Shown one piece after another: positions 56,512-64,000 of a DNA stretch of 64,000 nt; the stretch's first letter is position 1; every line of letters starts with the position of its first letter. The notes under the pieces were generated by a model. That model was not told the origin of the DNA. It worked only from the letters and a program-made list of their open reading frames with translations, and made no database searches. The DNA is taken from contig JADJCA010000013.1 in the NCBI GenBank assembly GCA_016703425.1, forward strand, positions 186,001 to 250,000, given 5' to 3'. This DNA is from Myxococcales bacterium (GTDB lineage: Bacteria; Myxococcota_A; Polyangia; Polyangiales; Polyangiaceae). Both the position numbers and the translations under genes were made by a program.

Positions 56512-57575
56512 GCGCGAAGACCGAAGCACCGACACCAAGGCGCCTCAAACAGGCGCGGGAGCGAGGCGACAGCGGCGTAAGTGCGGCGGCGACGCAATCG
56601 GTGACGTTCGCGGTCGTGGTGCTCGCGGTGCTCCCCTTCGCGGCGCGCCGACTCCTCGAGACGGCGACCCACGGAATTGTCGCGGCGACTTCTTCGAGCC
56701 CAAGCACGAGCCTGACGGAGCTGGCCACGCTGGAGCATCGAGCGGCCGAAGCCCTCGCGCTCGTCGTCTCGCTCTCCTTCCCTGTCCTCTTGGCGGCACT
56801 CCTCGTCAGCGCCGTCGCGACCATGGTGCAGACCGGCGGTACCGTAGCCCTCAGTCGCCTCGCTCCCGACGCGTCGCGCCTCAACCCTGTGCGCGGTCTT
56901 GCGGAGCTCGCGACTCCGACGCGGCTCTTCGCGACCGTGCGCGCGCTCTTGGTCGCGAGCGCCATTTGCGCCATCGTCGTGACCACCCTTCGTGACCACC
57001 TTCCCGATCTGTTGGCTCTCGTACGCTTGCCGGCGCGCGGCTCGCTCGCGGCGCTATCCGTCGCCGCCGTTCTCGCCCAGTCCATCGCGTCGTGGGCCGT
57101 CGCGCTCGGACTCGGCTTGGGTGCCGCCGACTTGGCGTTGACGCGACGCGGGTGGATGGCGCGCCTCCGCATGACGAAGGCGGAGGTGCAGCGCGAGCAC
57201 AAGGAGAGCGAGGGCGACCCTGCACTCTTGGCCGCTCGGAAGCGCGCGCACGAGGAGCTGTTGGCCGCGGCGAACGCGGGCGCCGTGAAGGGAGCGACCG
57301 TCGTGATCGTGAATCCGACGCACTTGGCTACGGCGCTCCACTACGACAGCGAGGGTGAGAGCGCGCCGGTGATCCTCGCGAGCGGTGAAGGCGTCGTCGC
57401 CGAAGCCATTGTGCGTGCGGCCCGTGACTTTGGTGTGCCCGTCGTGCGCGACGTGCCCCTCGCGCACGCGCTCCGCACGTTGGAGGAGGGCGCCGAGATC
57501 CCGGAGGCGCTCTACGAGGCCGTCGCGGAGATCTTGAGAGAGATCCTCGTTCAGCGCGAGGACCTCGGACCCTAG
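56508..57575 (+). CDS. FlhB/YscU-family export switch protein, orphan
   Basis: 355-aa member of the type III/flagellar export switch family. It starts MSAKTEAPTPRRLKQARERGD, the usual N-terminal signature, and has four membrane segments. The cytoplasmic domain contains MTKAEVQREHKESEGDP and the autocleavage motif NPTH in VIVNPTHLATALHYD, so self-processing is likely. ATG overlaps the obgE stop (ATGA). No other export-apparatus gene is visible within the window, so it probably serves machinery encoded elsewhere. The gene downstream is convergent. Confidence 0.88.
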   Translation: MSAKTEAPTPRRLKQARERGDSGVSAAATQSVTFAVVVLAVLPFAARRLLETATHGIVAATSSSPSTSLTELATLEHRAAEALALVVSLSFPVLLAALLVSAVATMVQTGGTVALSRLAPDASRLNPVRGLAELATPTRLFATVRALLVASAICAIVVTTLRDHLPDLLALVRLPARGSLAALSVAAVLAQSIASWAVALGLGLGAADLALTRRGWMARLRMTKAEVQREHKESEGDPALLAARKRAHEELLAAANAGAVKGATVVIVNPTHLATALHYDSEGESAPVILASGEGVVAEAIVRAARDFGVPVVRDVPLAHALRTLEEGAEIPEALYEAVAEILREILVQREDLGP

Positions 57576-57592
57576 GCCGGGAAAAACTAGGG
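57570..57592. other. Short inverted repeat over convergent stops
   Basis: CCCTAG and CTAGGG flank an 11-nt loop with a run of As, and both TAG stop codons of the FlhB-like and hypothetical genes lie inside it. It could act as a weak bidirectional terminator. Confidence 0.3.
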
Positions 57593-58792
57593 GGAAGCGT
57601 CGAAGTCTTCGAGATCGATGTCGACATCGAGCTCATCGAGCAGGGGCTCCGACGGCGGCTCGAGGCGTGCCGCGGTGAGGCGGCGAAGGAAGCGCGCGCA
57701 GGCGTCGGCGGCTAGGGCGTCACCTAGTTCGCGAGCACGCGCCAGCGCGTCGAGCGCTTCAAGGAGCGCGTCGTCGGCCTTGCCAACGCCGGCGAGCATC
57801 ACCGCGAGGGCCAGCGCCGCCTGCACGCGAGCGCCGCCGCGCGCTTCGTCGCGCGCTTGCTCGAGGGCTCGGAGCGCGGGGCCTACGTCGCCGCGCGTAA
57901 AATCCGCAAAGGCCCGGAGGCGTCCCGCGGACGTCGACGCTCCGCCCTCCAGCGTGGCCGCGGACTCGGCGAGGGCGAGCTTGTTTCGGGCGAGGAACGC
58001 CGCGCGTGATGTGCGAACGGCGGCGGCCATCTCGGCAGCGGTCGCCCGCGGGCGCGGCGTCTCGGGCTTTTCGTCGTCCTCGATGGCCACGATGGAGGGT
58101 GCGGGAGGACGATTGGGGATCGTGCGCGCCTCGCTGCTCACCGACAGGCGCGCCTCGTTGGTCACCGAAGGGCGCGGTGGTGGCACGGGCAGCGCCGCGG
58201 CCGCGCCGCTAGCCAGGTTGGGCGCCTTCACCGCTCCGGGAACCGCGGCGAGCTTGGCCGGCGGCGGCGGGGGGCTCGGCTCAACGGCAGCGCCCGAGTG
58301 AGGCCGGCGGCGCCAGGGGCGCTGAGGGTCAAGGCGGCTGCCACGCACCTCGAGGCCTCCGTCGGTTGCTGCGCGCACCTCCATGAGTCGAAGGGCATCG
58401 ATGGCGGAGAGCCCCGTGTGTACGAGCGCCTCGCCGGAGCGCGCCACCCGCGACAAGGTCAGCGACACAACGAGCGGCTCACCCCAGGCAAGCTCGTTGC
58501 GCTTGTCATCGAGCGTCTCCATGGAGCCCTCGGCCACGCCGGCAGCCCAGCGTTCGCCTTCGGGGCTCACCTCCGTGATGAGCGACACTACGAGGTCGAT
58601 GGCCTCTTCGAGGGCATCAACCGGGAACGCGAAGGCGACGGTCATCGCGCTCCACGAACAGAGGGTGGCGCCGAGGGCCTCGGCACGACTCGCGAGCGAC
58701 CGCGACCGCACGAGGTAGCTCGACGGCTCCCCGGCGCGCACCCCTTGAGAGGGCATGCGGAACGTGACGACGATGCGGCGGTCTTGGGTCAC
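57587..58792 (-). CDS. Hypothetical protein with TPR-like C-terminus
   Basis: 401-aa protein without signal or membrane segment. The N-terminal 150 residues are alpha/beta (VVTFRMPSQGV, SAMTVAFAFPVDALEEAIDL). A Pro/Ala/Ser linker spans about 160-240. The helical C-terminal part (FADFTRGDVGPALRALEQAR, then DDALLEALDALARARELGD) looks like tetratricopeptide repeats. The very end is Asp/Glu-rich (LLDELDVDIDLEDFD). I do not recognise the family. GTG 58792 starts it; it is 29 bp downstream of pspA and may be co-transcribed. Confidence 0.68.
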   Translation of the reverse strand: MTQDRRIVVTFRMPSQGVRAGEPSSYLVRSRSLASRAEALGATLCSWSAMTVAFAFPVDALEEAIDLVVSLITEVSPEGERWAAGVAEGSMETLDDKRNELAWGEPLVVSLTLSRVARSGEALVHTGLSAIDALRLMEVRAATDGGLEVRGSRLDPQRPWRRRPHSGAAVEPSPPPPPAKLAAVPGAVKAPNLASGAAAALPVPPPRPSVTNEARLSVSSEARTIPNRPPAPSIVAIEDDEKPETPRPRATAAEMAAAVRTSRAAFLARNKLALAESAATLEGGASTSAGRLRAFADFTRGDVGPALRALEQARDEARGGARVQAALALAVMLAGVGKADDALLEALDALARARELGDALAADACARFLRRLTAARLEPPSEPLLDELDVDIDLEDFDASP

Positions 58793-58821
58793 GGGTCGGA
58801 ATGCATCCGGTCAGGGCAAGA

Positions 58822-59535
58822 TCAGGTCACGCGGACGCGTTTCTTGAGCGCGGCGAGCTCTTCTTCGATCTCCGAGCTCGCGCCACCGCCACCACCGGGC
58901 GCCTTTCCGCGCTCAAGGTCGCGGAATTTCGCCTCGAGGTCGTCGTGCTTCTTGCCGCCACCAACGGCCTCCTCGACCTCGCGCATCGCCGCGGCCTCCG
59001 CTTCGCGGCCCTCGATCTTGTCTTCCATGCGGCGGAAGTTGTCGAAGGCGCTCGAGCCGCCACGCGCCCCCAGTCCTTCGCTGCCGCCGCCGGCCTTGGC
59101 CTGCTCGGAGCGCGCCGCGATGGTGCCTTTGCGAAGGCGGAGCTCGTCGAGCTTCTGATCCATGCGCTCCAGCTCGGCCTTCATGTTGAGCGCCTGCGTC
59201 GCTTGCTCCTGCCGCGCCTTCTCGGCATTTTGCGCTTCCGTCGAGACGCGCTTCTTCTGCTTGAGGGCGTCTCTCGCAAGATCTTCGTCGCCGGCCTTCA
59301 TGGCGAGCTCGGCCCGCTTGTCCCACTTCTCGGTGTCGGCCTCGAGCTCGGCGACGCGCTTCTTGAGCTGCTTTTCCGAGGCGACGGCCGAGATGACCTC
59401 CTGGCGTCCGCGCCGCAGCTGCTCCTCCATCTCCTCGACGGTGAGGTCGAGGAGCTTCTTGTCGTCCTCGGCGCGGTCGAGCAGGTTGTTGACGTTGCTC
59501 GAGATGACCTTGCCCATGCGATCGAAGATGCCCAT
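58822..59535 (-). CDS. pspA: PspA/IM30 phage-shock protein
   Basis: 237-aa coiled-coil membrane-stress protein of the ESCRT-III-like PspA family. The N-terminal amphipathic helix (MGIFDRMGKVISSNVNNLLD) is followed by long helices rich in Lys/Glu/Gln (LDLTVEEMEEQLRRGRQEVI). The C-terminal part has a Gly-rich hinge (GGGSEGLGARGG) and ends in a charged helix. Length is typical. ATG 59535. Divergent from the 58-aa zinc-finger gene and followed by the TPR-like hypothetical. No sigma54 promoter was recognised. Confidence 0.88.
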   Translation of the reverse strand: MGIFDRMGKVISSNVNNLLDRAEDDKKLLDLTVEEMEEQLRRGRQEVISAVASEKQLKKRVAELEADTEKWDKRAELAMKAGDEDLARDALKQKKRVSTEAQNAEKARQEQATQALNMKAELERMDQKLDELRLRKGTIAARSEQAKAGGGSEGLGARGGSSAFDNFRRMEDKIEGREAEAAAMREVEEAVGGGKKHDDLEAKFRDLERGKAPGGGGGASSEIEEELAALKKRVRVT

Positions 59536-59615
59536 CGTAGGTTGCTCCGGCGTCGGCTAGGGACCGTTCGCTTGGCTTAGGTTAACATGGCAACCCGAGC
59601 CGAGAGGAGGCCCCC

Positions 59616-59792
59616 ATGCCGATCTGCAAAGAATGCGAGTCCGAGGTCGATTCGCTCGTGAGCGTCAAGGTGGACGGGAAGGCCAAAAAGCTCTGCGAAG
59701 ACTGCGCCGATCGAGCGCGCGAACAAGCCGAGATCGCCGAAGCGAGCGAAGGCGCGGTCCAGCAAATGATGGGCTTCAAGGGCCGGCGCTGA
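59616..59792 (+). CDS. 58-aa zinc-finger-like small protein
   Basis: Very small protein. It begins MPICKECESEVDSLVSV and continues KKLCEDCADRA, so two CxxC knuckles (Cys4/7 and Cys27/30) are placed to bind one zinc. The second half is a helical, alanine/glutamate-rich stretch ending MGFKGRR. The ribosome site GAGAGGAGG lies 6 nt upstream of ATG 59616, which supports real translation. It lies between pspA (divergent) and lpdA (convergent). Function unknown, possibly a DNA- or protein-binding adaptor. Confidence 0.75.
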   Translation: MPICKECESEVDSLVSVKVDGKAKKLCEDCADRAREQAEIAEASEGAVQQMMGFKGRR

Positions 59793-59845
59793 GCGGGCCG
59801 GCGCGCTCTCGGACCGGCCCCTGCGCGGCGCGGCGCCCGGCCGGC

Positions 59846-61252
59846 CTACTTGTTCATGACGTGGACGGCTTGGCCCAGGCCGTGAAGGCTCGCTTCCATC
59901 ATGCCCTCGCCGAGCGTCGGGTGCGGGTGGATGGTGAGGCCGATGTCCTCGAGGAAGGCGTGCATCTCGAGCGCGAGGGCGCCCTCGCTGATGAGATCGC
60001 TCGCCGAGGGCCCGACGATGTGGATGCCCAGGACCTCGTGGGTTTTGGCGTCGGACACGACCTTGAAGAATCCGTCGGTCTCGGCGACAGCCATGGCGCG
60101 GCCCAGCGCGGCGAACGGGAACTTCCCGATGCGCACCTCGAGGCCTTTCTCCTTGGCCTGCGTCTCCGTGAGACCCGCCGTCGCGATCTCCGGATCGGTG
60201 AAGATGGCCGCGGGAATCGCCACCCAGTCCTTTGCGGCCTTGTGACCGGCGATGATCTCGGCCACGACCTCCCCTTCCTTGCTCGCTTTGTGGGCCAGCA
60301 TCGGGTTGCCGCTCACGTCACCGATGGCGTAGATGCTCGCGACGGTCGTGCGGCCGGAGATGTCTACGGGCACGTAGCCGCGCTCGACCTTGACGCCGAC
60401 TTCCTCGAGGCCGAGGCCGGCCCCGTTGGGGCGCATCCCGACGGCGACGAGGACCACGTCGCACATCACGGTGTCGTGCTTCCCGCCGCCCATGTCGACC
60501 TTGACGGCGAGCGAGCCGTCGGCGTTTCGCTCGTAGCCCATGGCCTTGGCGTTCTTGATGATCTTGGCGCCGTGTTTCACGAGCTTCTTCTCGACGACGG
60601 CCGTGAGATCGGCGTCGACGCCGGGCAGGAGGCTCGGCGTCGCTTCGACCACGATGAGCTCGGAGCCGAGCTTCTGGTAGACGCTGCCGAGCTCGAGGCC
60701 GATGACCCCGCCGCCGATGACGAGGAGCCGCTTGGGCACGGACTTCAAGCTGACGGCCTCCTTGGCGCCGATGATCTGCTTGCCGTCGAACTTGAAGGTC
60801 GGAAGCTCCACCGTCGAGGAGCCGCTCGCGACGACGATGGCCTTCGCGGTGACGGTCTCCTTCACTCCTTCACGGGTCACGATCTCGACGCTCGTCGGTC
60901 CCGTCACGCGGGCGGTCCCGTAAACAAGCTCGGCGCCATTGCCCTTGAGCAGCGTGCGCACGCCGCCGGTGAGCTTCTTGACGATGCCGTCCTTCCACTC
61001 CTGCATCTTGGGGACGTCGACGCGAATGCCGTCGACCACGAGGCCCATCATGCCGCCGTCGCGAGCCTTCTCGTAGGTGTGGCTCGCCGAGATGAGCGCC
61101 TTCGAGGGGACACAGCCCCAGTTGAGGCACACGCCGCCAACCTCTTCCTTCTCGACGCAGAGCACCTTCTGCTTGAGCTGGCCAAGCCGGATGGCGCACA
61201 CGTAGCCGCCAGGTCCACCACCAATCACGATTGCGTCGTAGCTCTTCGACAT
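59846..61252 (-). CDS. lpdA: Dihydrolipoyl dehydrogenase (E3)
   Basis: 468-aa flavin disulfide oxidoreductase that reoxidises lipoamide in 2-oxoacid dehydrogenase or glycine-cleavage complexes. FAD motif GGGPGGYVCA starts the protein, the redox pair Cys42/Cys47 is in GGVCLNWGCVPSK, NAD motif VIGGGVIGLELGS is intact, and the catalytic His-Glu region IHPHPTLGE is near the C-terminus. ATG 61252. It lies 58 bp downstream of an E1 alpha gene, so the two likely form one complex's genes; E2 is not in view. Confidence 0.95.
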   Translation of the reverse strand: MSKSYDAIVIGGGPGGYVCAIRLGQLKQKVLCVEKEEVGGVCLNWGCVPSKALISASHTYEKARDGGMMGLVVDGIRVDVPKMQEWKDGIVKKLTGGVRTLLKGNGAELVYGTARVTGPTSVEIVTREGVKETVTAKAIVVASGSSTVELPTFKFDGKQIIGAKEAVSLKSVPKRLLVIGGGVIGLELGSVYQKLGSELIVVEATPSLLPGVDADLTAVVEKKLVKHGAKIIKNAKAMGYERNADGSLAVKVDMGGGKHDTVMCDVVLVAVGMRPNGAGLGLEEVGVKVERGYVPVDISGRTTVASIYAIGDVSGNPMLAHKASKEGEVVAEIIAGHKAAKDWVAIPAAIFTDPEIATAGLTETQAKEKGLEVRIGKFPFAALGRAMAVAETDGFFKVVSDAKTHEVLGIHIVGPSASDLISEGALALEMHAFLEDIGLTIHPHPTLGEGMMEASLHGLGQAVHVMNK

Positions 61253-61310
61253 GTTTTGTTCCTCGACCTATCTCTCAGTGCGCCCGCTCGCGGCGGGCGT
61301 TCGTGTTCTC

Positions 61311-62486
61311 TCAGCCGTGTGTAGGGGCCGGCGGCAATTTGGCGAGCGCGGCCCTCTGCTCTTCGAGGTGCCAGGGCAACGTGGCGTACACGTCATCGAA
61401 GAGCGTCGCGCGATCGGGCGGCGGCAGGGCCTCGACGTCTTTGATGGCAGCCCCTATCTCCGAGGCGAATTCAAGGTCGAGCGCCGCGTCCGACGCATCG
61501 GTCACGAGGCCCAGACCGGCGAGGTGCTTGCGCAGCCGATCGACGGGATCTTTGCGGCGCCAGTGCTCGACTTCCTCGTTGGAGCGGTAGCGCGTCGGAT
61601 CATCGCTCGTGGAGTGCGCGCCCATGCGGTAGGTGACGCACTCGACGAAGCTTGGCCCTTCCCCGCGGCGAGCGCGCTCGAAGGCCGCCTTGAGGACGAG
61701 GTACACGGCCAAGAGATCGTTGCCGTCGACGCGTGCCGTGGGGATGCGATACGCGCGCCCCTTGATGGCGAGGGTGCGTGACGCCGTCTGTTTTGACGTA
61801 GGAACGCTGATGGACCAGTGGTTGTTCTGCGTGACCAAGACCGCCGGCACGTCGTATCGGACGGCGAAGTTGAGAGCGTAGTGAAAGTCCGGCTGGCTGG
61901 TGGCGCCGTCGCCGGAAAATCCGACGGCGATGCGGGGGCCGTCTTCGGCGCGGCGCCGCTTCATGGCCCACGCGGCGCCCACGGCCTGCGGGATCTGGGG
62001 GCCGATGTTCGACGACCAACTCACCTGATGAACGGCGCGACCCGAGTGGTGGCTCGGCATCTGCCGCCCCTTGAGGACATCGCCGGAGTTGCCAAAGACC
62101 TGCGCGATGAAGGCCCGAAGCGGAAAGCCACGCACGAGCATCACGCTCTGCTCGCGGAGCGCCGGGAAGACCCAATCGTTCGCTTCGAGCGCGAGGCCCG
62201 TGGCGATGGGCACCGCTTCCTGGCCCGTGCACGCGCCGTAGAAGCCGACGCGCCCCTGCCTTTGCAGCACGATCATGCGCGCGTCGATGGCGCGGAGCCG
62301 GCGCATCTCGCGGTAGCCGCGGAGCAGGATGTCGGAAGGAATCGTCGGCGCGCCTGCGGCGGCCCGCGCTTCGTCGTCGAGGACGCGTAAGAGGCCGACG
62401 TCGTGGGGGTCGGCGTCGCTCGCCACGCGTGGAGCGCCCCAGGGTAGAGAGGCGGAGGAGCCCGAGTGACCGGTGTCGAGCGTCAT
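61311..62486 (-). CDS. TPP-dependent 2-oxoacid dehydrogenase E1 alpha (second copy)
   Basis: 391-aa E1 alpha, closer to branched-chain 2-oxoacid dehydrogenase types than to the 43-44 kb copy. The TPP motif runs from GFSGDGATSQPDFH to TQNNHWSIS. RVGFYGACTGQEAVPIA and CVTYRMGAHSTSDDPTRYRS are family blocks, the latter with the serine of the phosphorylation loop. ATG 62486. It is followed after 58 bp by lpdA but has no adjacent E1 beta. Substrate inference is tentative. Confidence 0.9.
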   Translation of the reverse strand: MTLDTGHSGSSASLPWGAPRVASDADPHDVGLLRVLDDEARAAAGAPTIPSDILLRGYREMRRLRAIDARMIVLQRQGRVGFYGACTGQEAVPIATGLALEANDWVFPALREQSVMLVRGFPLRAFIAQVFGNSGDVLKGRQMPSHHSGRAVHQVSWSSNIGPQIPQAVGAAWAMKRRRAEDGPRIAVGFSGDGATSQPDFHYALNFAVRYDVPAVLVTQNNHWSISVPTSKQTASRTLAIKGRAYRIPTARVDGNDLLAVYLVLKAAFERARRGEGPSFVECVTYRMGAHSTSDDPTRYRSNEEVEHWRRKDPVDRLRKHLAGLGLVTDASDAALDLEFASEIGAAIKDVEALPPPDRATLFDDVYATLPWHLEEQRAALAKLPPAPTHG

Positions 62487-62594
62487 GCGGCGCGCAGCAT
62501 ACTCAAGCTTGCGGCGTTCGACGACGGCGCACTTGGGCGCCCCGCGAGCGCGGCAACGGGGGGTCCCTCGGGGGAGCCTGCGTGCGAGAGCTGT

Positions 62595-62819
62595 TTAGCG
62601 ATCCCCTAGCCCGGGCGCGGCGTCGGCTGGGGCGGGGGCCGCCGACGCGTCGCCAAGGTCGATGAGCCCGGGGCGCGCGAGCCTCACGCGCTGGGTGGTT
62701 CGGCTCTTCTGAAGGTCGGTGCCGGGGGCGGTGCCCTCGCTCGACGCTTCGCCGCACCGTCCGCAGGCGGCCAGCGAGAGGGAAATCGCTGCCAAGGGTA
62801 ACCAGGAGGGAATCTTCAT
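62595..62819 (-). CDS. Small lipoprotein, 74 aa
   Basis: Short exported lipoprotein. The signal MKIPSWLPLAAISLSLAAC gives lipobox SLAAC. The mature part is disordered, with ALA/PRO-rich stretches (DASAAPAPADAAPG) and one CGRCG cluster at its start. ATG 62819 has AAGGAAG upstream, supporting expression. It follows the Cys-rich lipoprotein gene after its terminator. Function unknown. Confidence 0.7.
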   Translation of the reverse strand: MKIPSWLPLAAISLSLAACGRCGEASSEGTAPGTDLQKSRTTQRVRLARPGLIDLGDASAAPAPADAAPGLGDR

Positions 62820-62875
62820 GCTCTTCCTTGAATCAAGGGACCACGTCGCGGAGCAACGCTCACAAAGGAGCGAAC

Positions 62876-62913
62876 AAAAAGACAGAGGGGCGGCCCCGCG
62901 AGGAACCGCCCCT
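62876..62913 (-). terminator. Terminator after Cys-rich lipoprotein gene
   Basis: AGGGGCGG (62886-62893) and CCGCCCCT (62906-62913) form the stem; on the minus strand TGTCTTTTTG follows with five Ts (62876-62880). It lies 30 bp past the 62943 stop. Confidence 0.8.
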
Positions 62914-62942
62914 TGTCATGTTCGCGTCACGTTGGCGAAGGC

Positions 62943-63746
62943 TCAGCCGCCTTCGGTCGGCGAATCCTTGGCCGCGTCCGTGCCGCCGTCGGTGGTCGCC
63001 GTGCCGCCGCCGCAGAACAGCGTGGCGAGGTTCGTCGCGCGCTCGAGGAAGCCGGTGCCCTCGAGGCACTTCTCAGCCGCGCCGCCGGCCTTGGTGAGGT
63101 CTTCCGCGCAAGCCGCGTCGGTCGAGAACGACTCGCAGCCGCCCGAGAGCGCTGCTTCGGTGCACGCCTGGAACGCCTTGAAGCCTTCCGTCGTGTCCGT
63201 GGGGCAGTTGGCCTCGCACGCTTCATCCGCGCACTGATCAGCCGCTTGGACCTTTGCGCCGCAGTCGGCCGCGGTGGTCTTGCCTTCCGAGTTCGCGATG
63301 CAGCCTGCGATGTTGAGGCTGATGACGCCGCCGGAGGTGGAGACCATGAGCGGGCCGGGGTTCTTGGCGCTGGAAGGCGTGTAGATACACGCGAGGCAGT
63401 CCTTGTTCGCCGCGTCCTTGCTCGCCTTGTCGCAGGTGGCCTGGTCGGCGTTGTCGTCGATGGCGCACATGAGCGCTTCGATTTGGAGATCGGTGCACTT
63501 CTTCGTCCCGAAGGCCGCGGGCACCTTCCAGGTCGGCTTGAAGGAGGCCACGTCGCCGGGGCTGCAGGTTTCGGTCGTGCCGCCGTCGCTGGTGCCGGTG
63601 GTGCCGTCCTTCTTAGTGGACGCGTCACTCGCGGGCGTGGTGCCGGAATCGCCGCCGCCGACCGCGGTCTCCGAAGACGAACAGCCATTCGCGAGCATCA
63701 TCAAAAGAGCCGCGCTGGAAGCGAGACCCAAGGACATCTTCAACAT
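62943..63746 (-). CDS. Cys-rich lipoprotein, 267 aa
   Basis: Exported lipoprotein with lipobox LANGC, a Gly/Ser/Thr/Asp linker (about 23-60) and a folded part with some 18 cysteines in helical spacing (CTDLQIEALMCAIDD, CDKASKDAANKDCLACIY, CADEACEANC). The tail is again Thr/Asp/Gly-rich. No family recognised; the spacing resembles other myxobacterial secreted Cys-rich proteins rather than the NGCGGT type at 847-3282. ATG 63746 has GAGGAGG upstream. A strong sigma70 promoter lies 142 bp upstream and a terminator follows, so it is probably monocistronic. Confidence 0.8.
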   Translation of the reverse strand: MLKMSLGLASSAALLMMLANGCSSSETAVGGGDSGTTPASDASTKKDGTTGTSDGGTTETCSPGDVASFKPTWKVPAAFGTKKCTDLQIEALMCAIDDNADQATCDKASKDAANKDCLACIYTPSSAKNPGPLMVSTSGGVISLNIAGCIANSEGKTTAADCGAKVQAADQCADEACEANCPTDTTEGFKAFQACTEAALSGGCESFSTDAACAEDLTKAGGAAEKCLEGTGFLERATNLATLFCGGGTATTDGGTDAAKDSPTEGG

Positions 63747-63887
63747 GTAATTGCCTCCTCATCGCGGCCGGGGCCGCAAGCCAACGAAGTCGCCGAAAGG
63801 AAGGAACGATGATCCGTCCGCTCGGGCCCGTTACCGTGACGCCCCTTGGACCGTGGCGCAAGCTGCGCCCTGGCCAAGAGTGCGCGG

Positions 63888-63915
63888 ACTATACTGACCG
63901 GCCCCCGAGCGTCAA
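63888..63915 (-). promoter_or_regulatory. Sigma70 promoter of the Cys-rich lipoprotein gene
   Basis: TTGACG (63910-63915), a 16-bp spacer and TATAGT (63888-63893) on the minus strand are close to the housekeeping consensus. The predicted transcript starts near 63881, leaving a leader of about 135 nt. Confidence 0.6.
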
Positions 63916-64000
63916 CACGTTCCCATACCTTTCGTGCTGTCTCGACCGCATCACAGCTCCCGGGCGGGTGGGGGCGGAGGGGCGAAACGGCGCCGGAAGC

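Noticed and set aside
63809..64000. Plus-strand frame open to the window end
   Set aside because: No ribosome site, no recognisable motif, and it overlaps a strong minus-strand promoter.

Overview
The window is high-GC bacterial chromosome with tightly packed genes on both strands and no rRNA, tRNA, IS element, phage or CRISPR array that I can see. The gene style points to Myxococcota, most likely the Polyangiales side. Many secreted lipoproteins have low-complexity Asp/Gly/Thr/Ala linkers or extreme cysteine content. There is a eukaryotic-type Ser/Thr kinase and a pseudokinase, a DUF2760/Hsp70 module, an AgmX/PglI-like secreted domain, and both RecBCD-type (AddAB) and NHEJ (Ku-LigD) double-strand break repair. 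The lineage is inferred from gene content only.

Layout. 1-3.3 kb: operon of a 117-Cys lipoprotein and a vWA lipoprotein. 3.5-8.3 kb: a pseudokinase-TM-FKBP fusion, a Ski2-like DUF3516 helicase and a small helical protein. 8.5-11.5 kb: an ABC1/UbiB-like kinase, a 13-bp tandem repeat and a lipoprotein whose paralogue lies at 46.8-48.3 kb. 11.5-16.8 kb: DUF2760 plus two divergent Hsp70s in one operon. 17-20.6 kb: a TRAP-type binding protein without permease, next to a chemoreceptor. 20.7-22.5 kb: acyltransferase and SDR epimerase. 22.5-31.2 kb: addB-addA followed by an Omp85-type barrel. 31.4-36.4 kb: GNAT, lipoprotein, ku and divergent ligD. 36.4-40.4 kb: hypothetical, DUF72, AgmX/PglI-like protein, and the bolA-thyA-folA operon. 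40.5-44.1 kb: Ser/Thr kinase and 2-oxoacid dehydrogenase E1 alpha/beta. 44.2-48.3 kb: cupredoxin lipoprotein, small lipoprotein, phenylalanine hydroxylase, membrane protein and the second paralogous lipoprotein. 48.5-51 kb: membrane pyrophosphatase. 51.6-54.4 kb: four-repeat lipoprotein, Sfp-type PPTase and a lysozyme-like protein. 54.6-57.6 kb: nikR, divergent obgE with a histone-H1-like tail, and an orphan FlhB/YscU homologue. 57.6-62.5 kb: hypothetical, PspA, a 58-aa zinc-finger protein, lpdA and a second E1 alpha. 62.6-64 kb: two lipoproteins, the last with a clear sigma70 promoter.

Three conserved genes (addA, thyA, obgE) each carry a one-base indel at a short homopolymer, while homology continues in the next frame. 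This pattern looks like residual assembly error, although real mutation cannot be excluded, so gene ends near these points should be read as provisional.

The least ordinary items are the catalytically dead kinase fused through a membrane segment to an FKBP isomerase, the DUF2760-Hsp70-Hsp70 module, the H1-like tail and weakened G4 motif of Obg, the permease-less TRAP receptor beside an MCP, and several secreted Cys-rich or repeat lipoproteins of unknown role.
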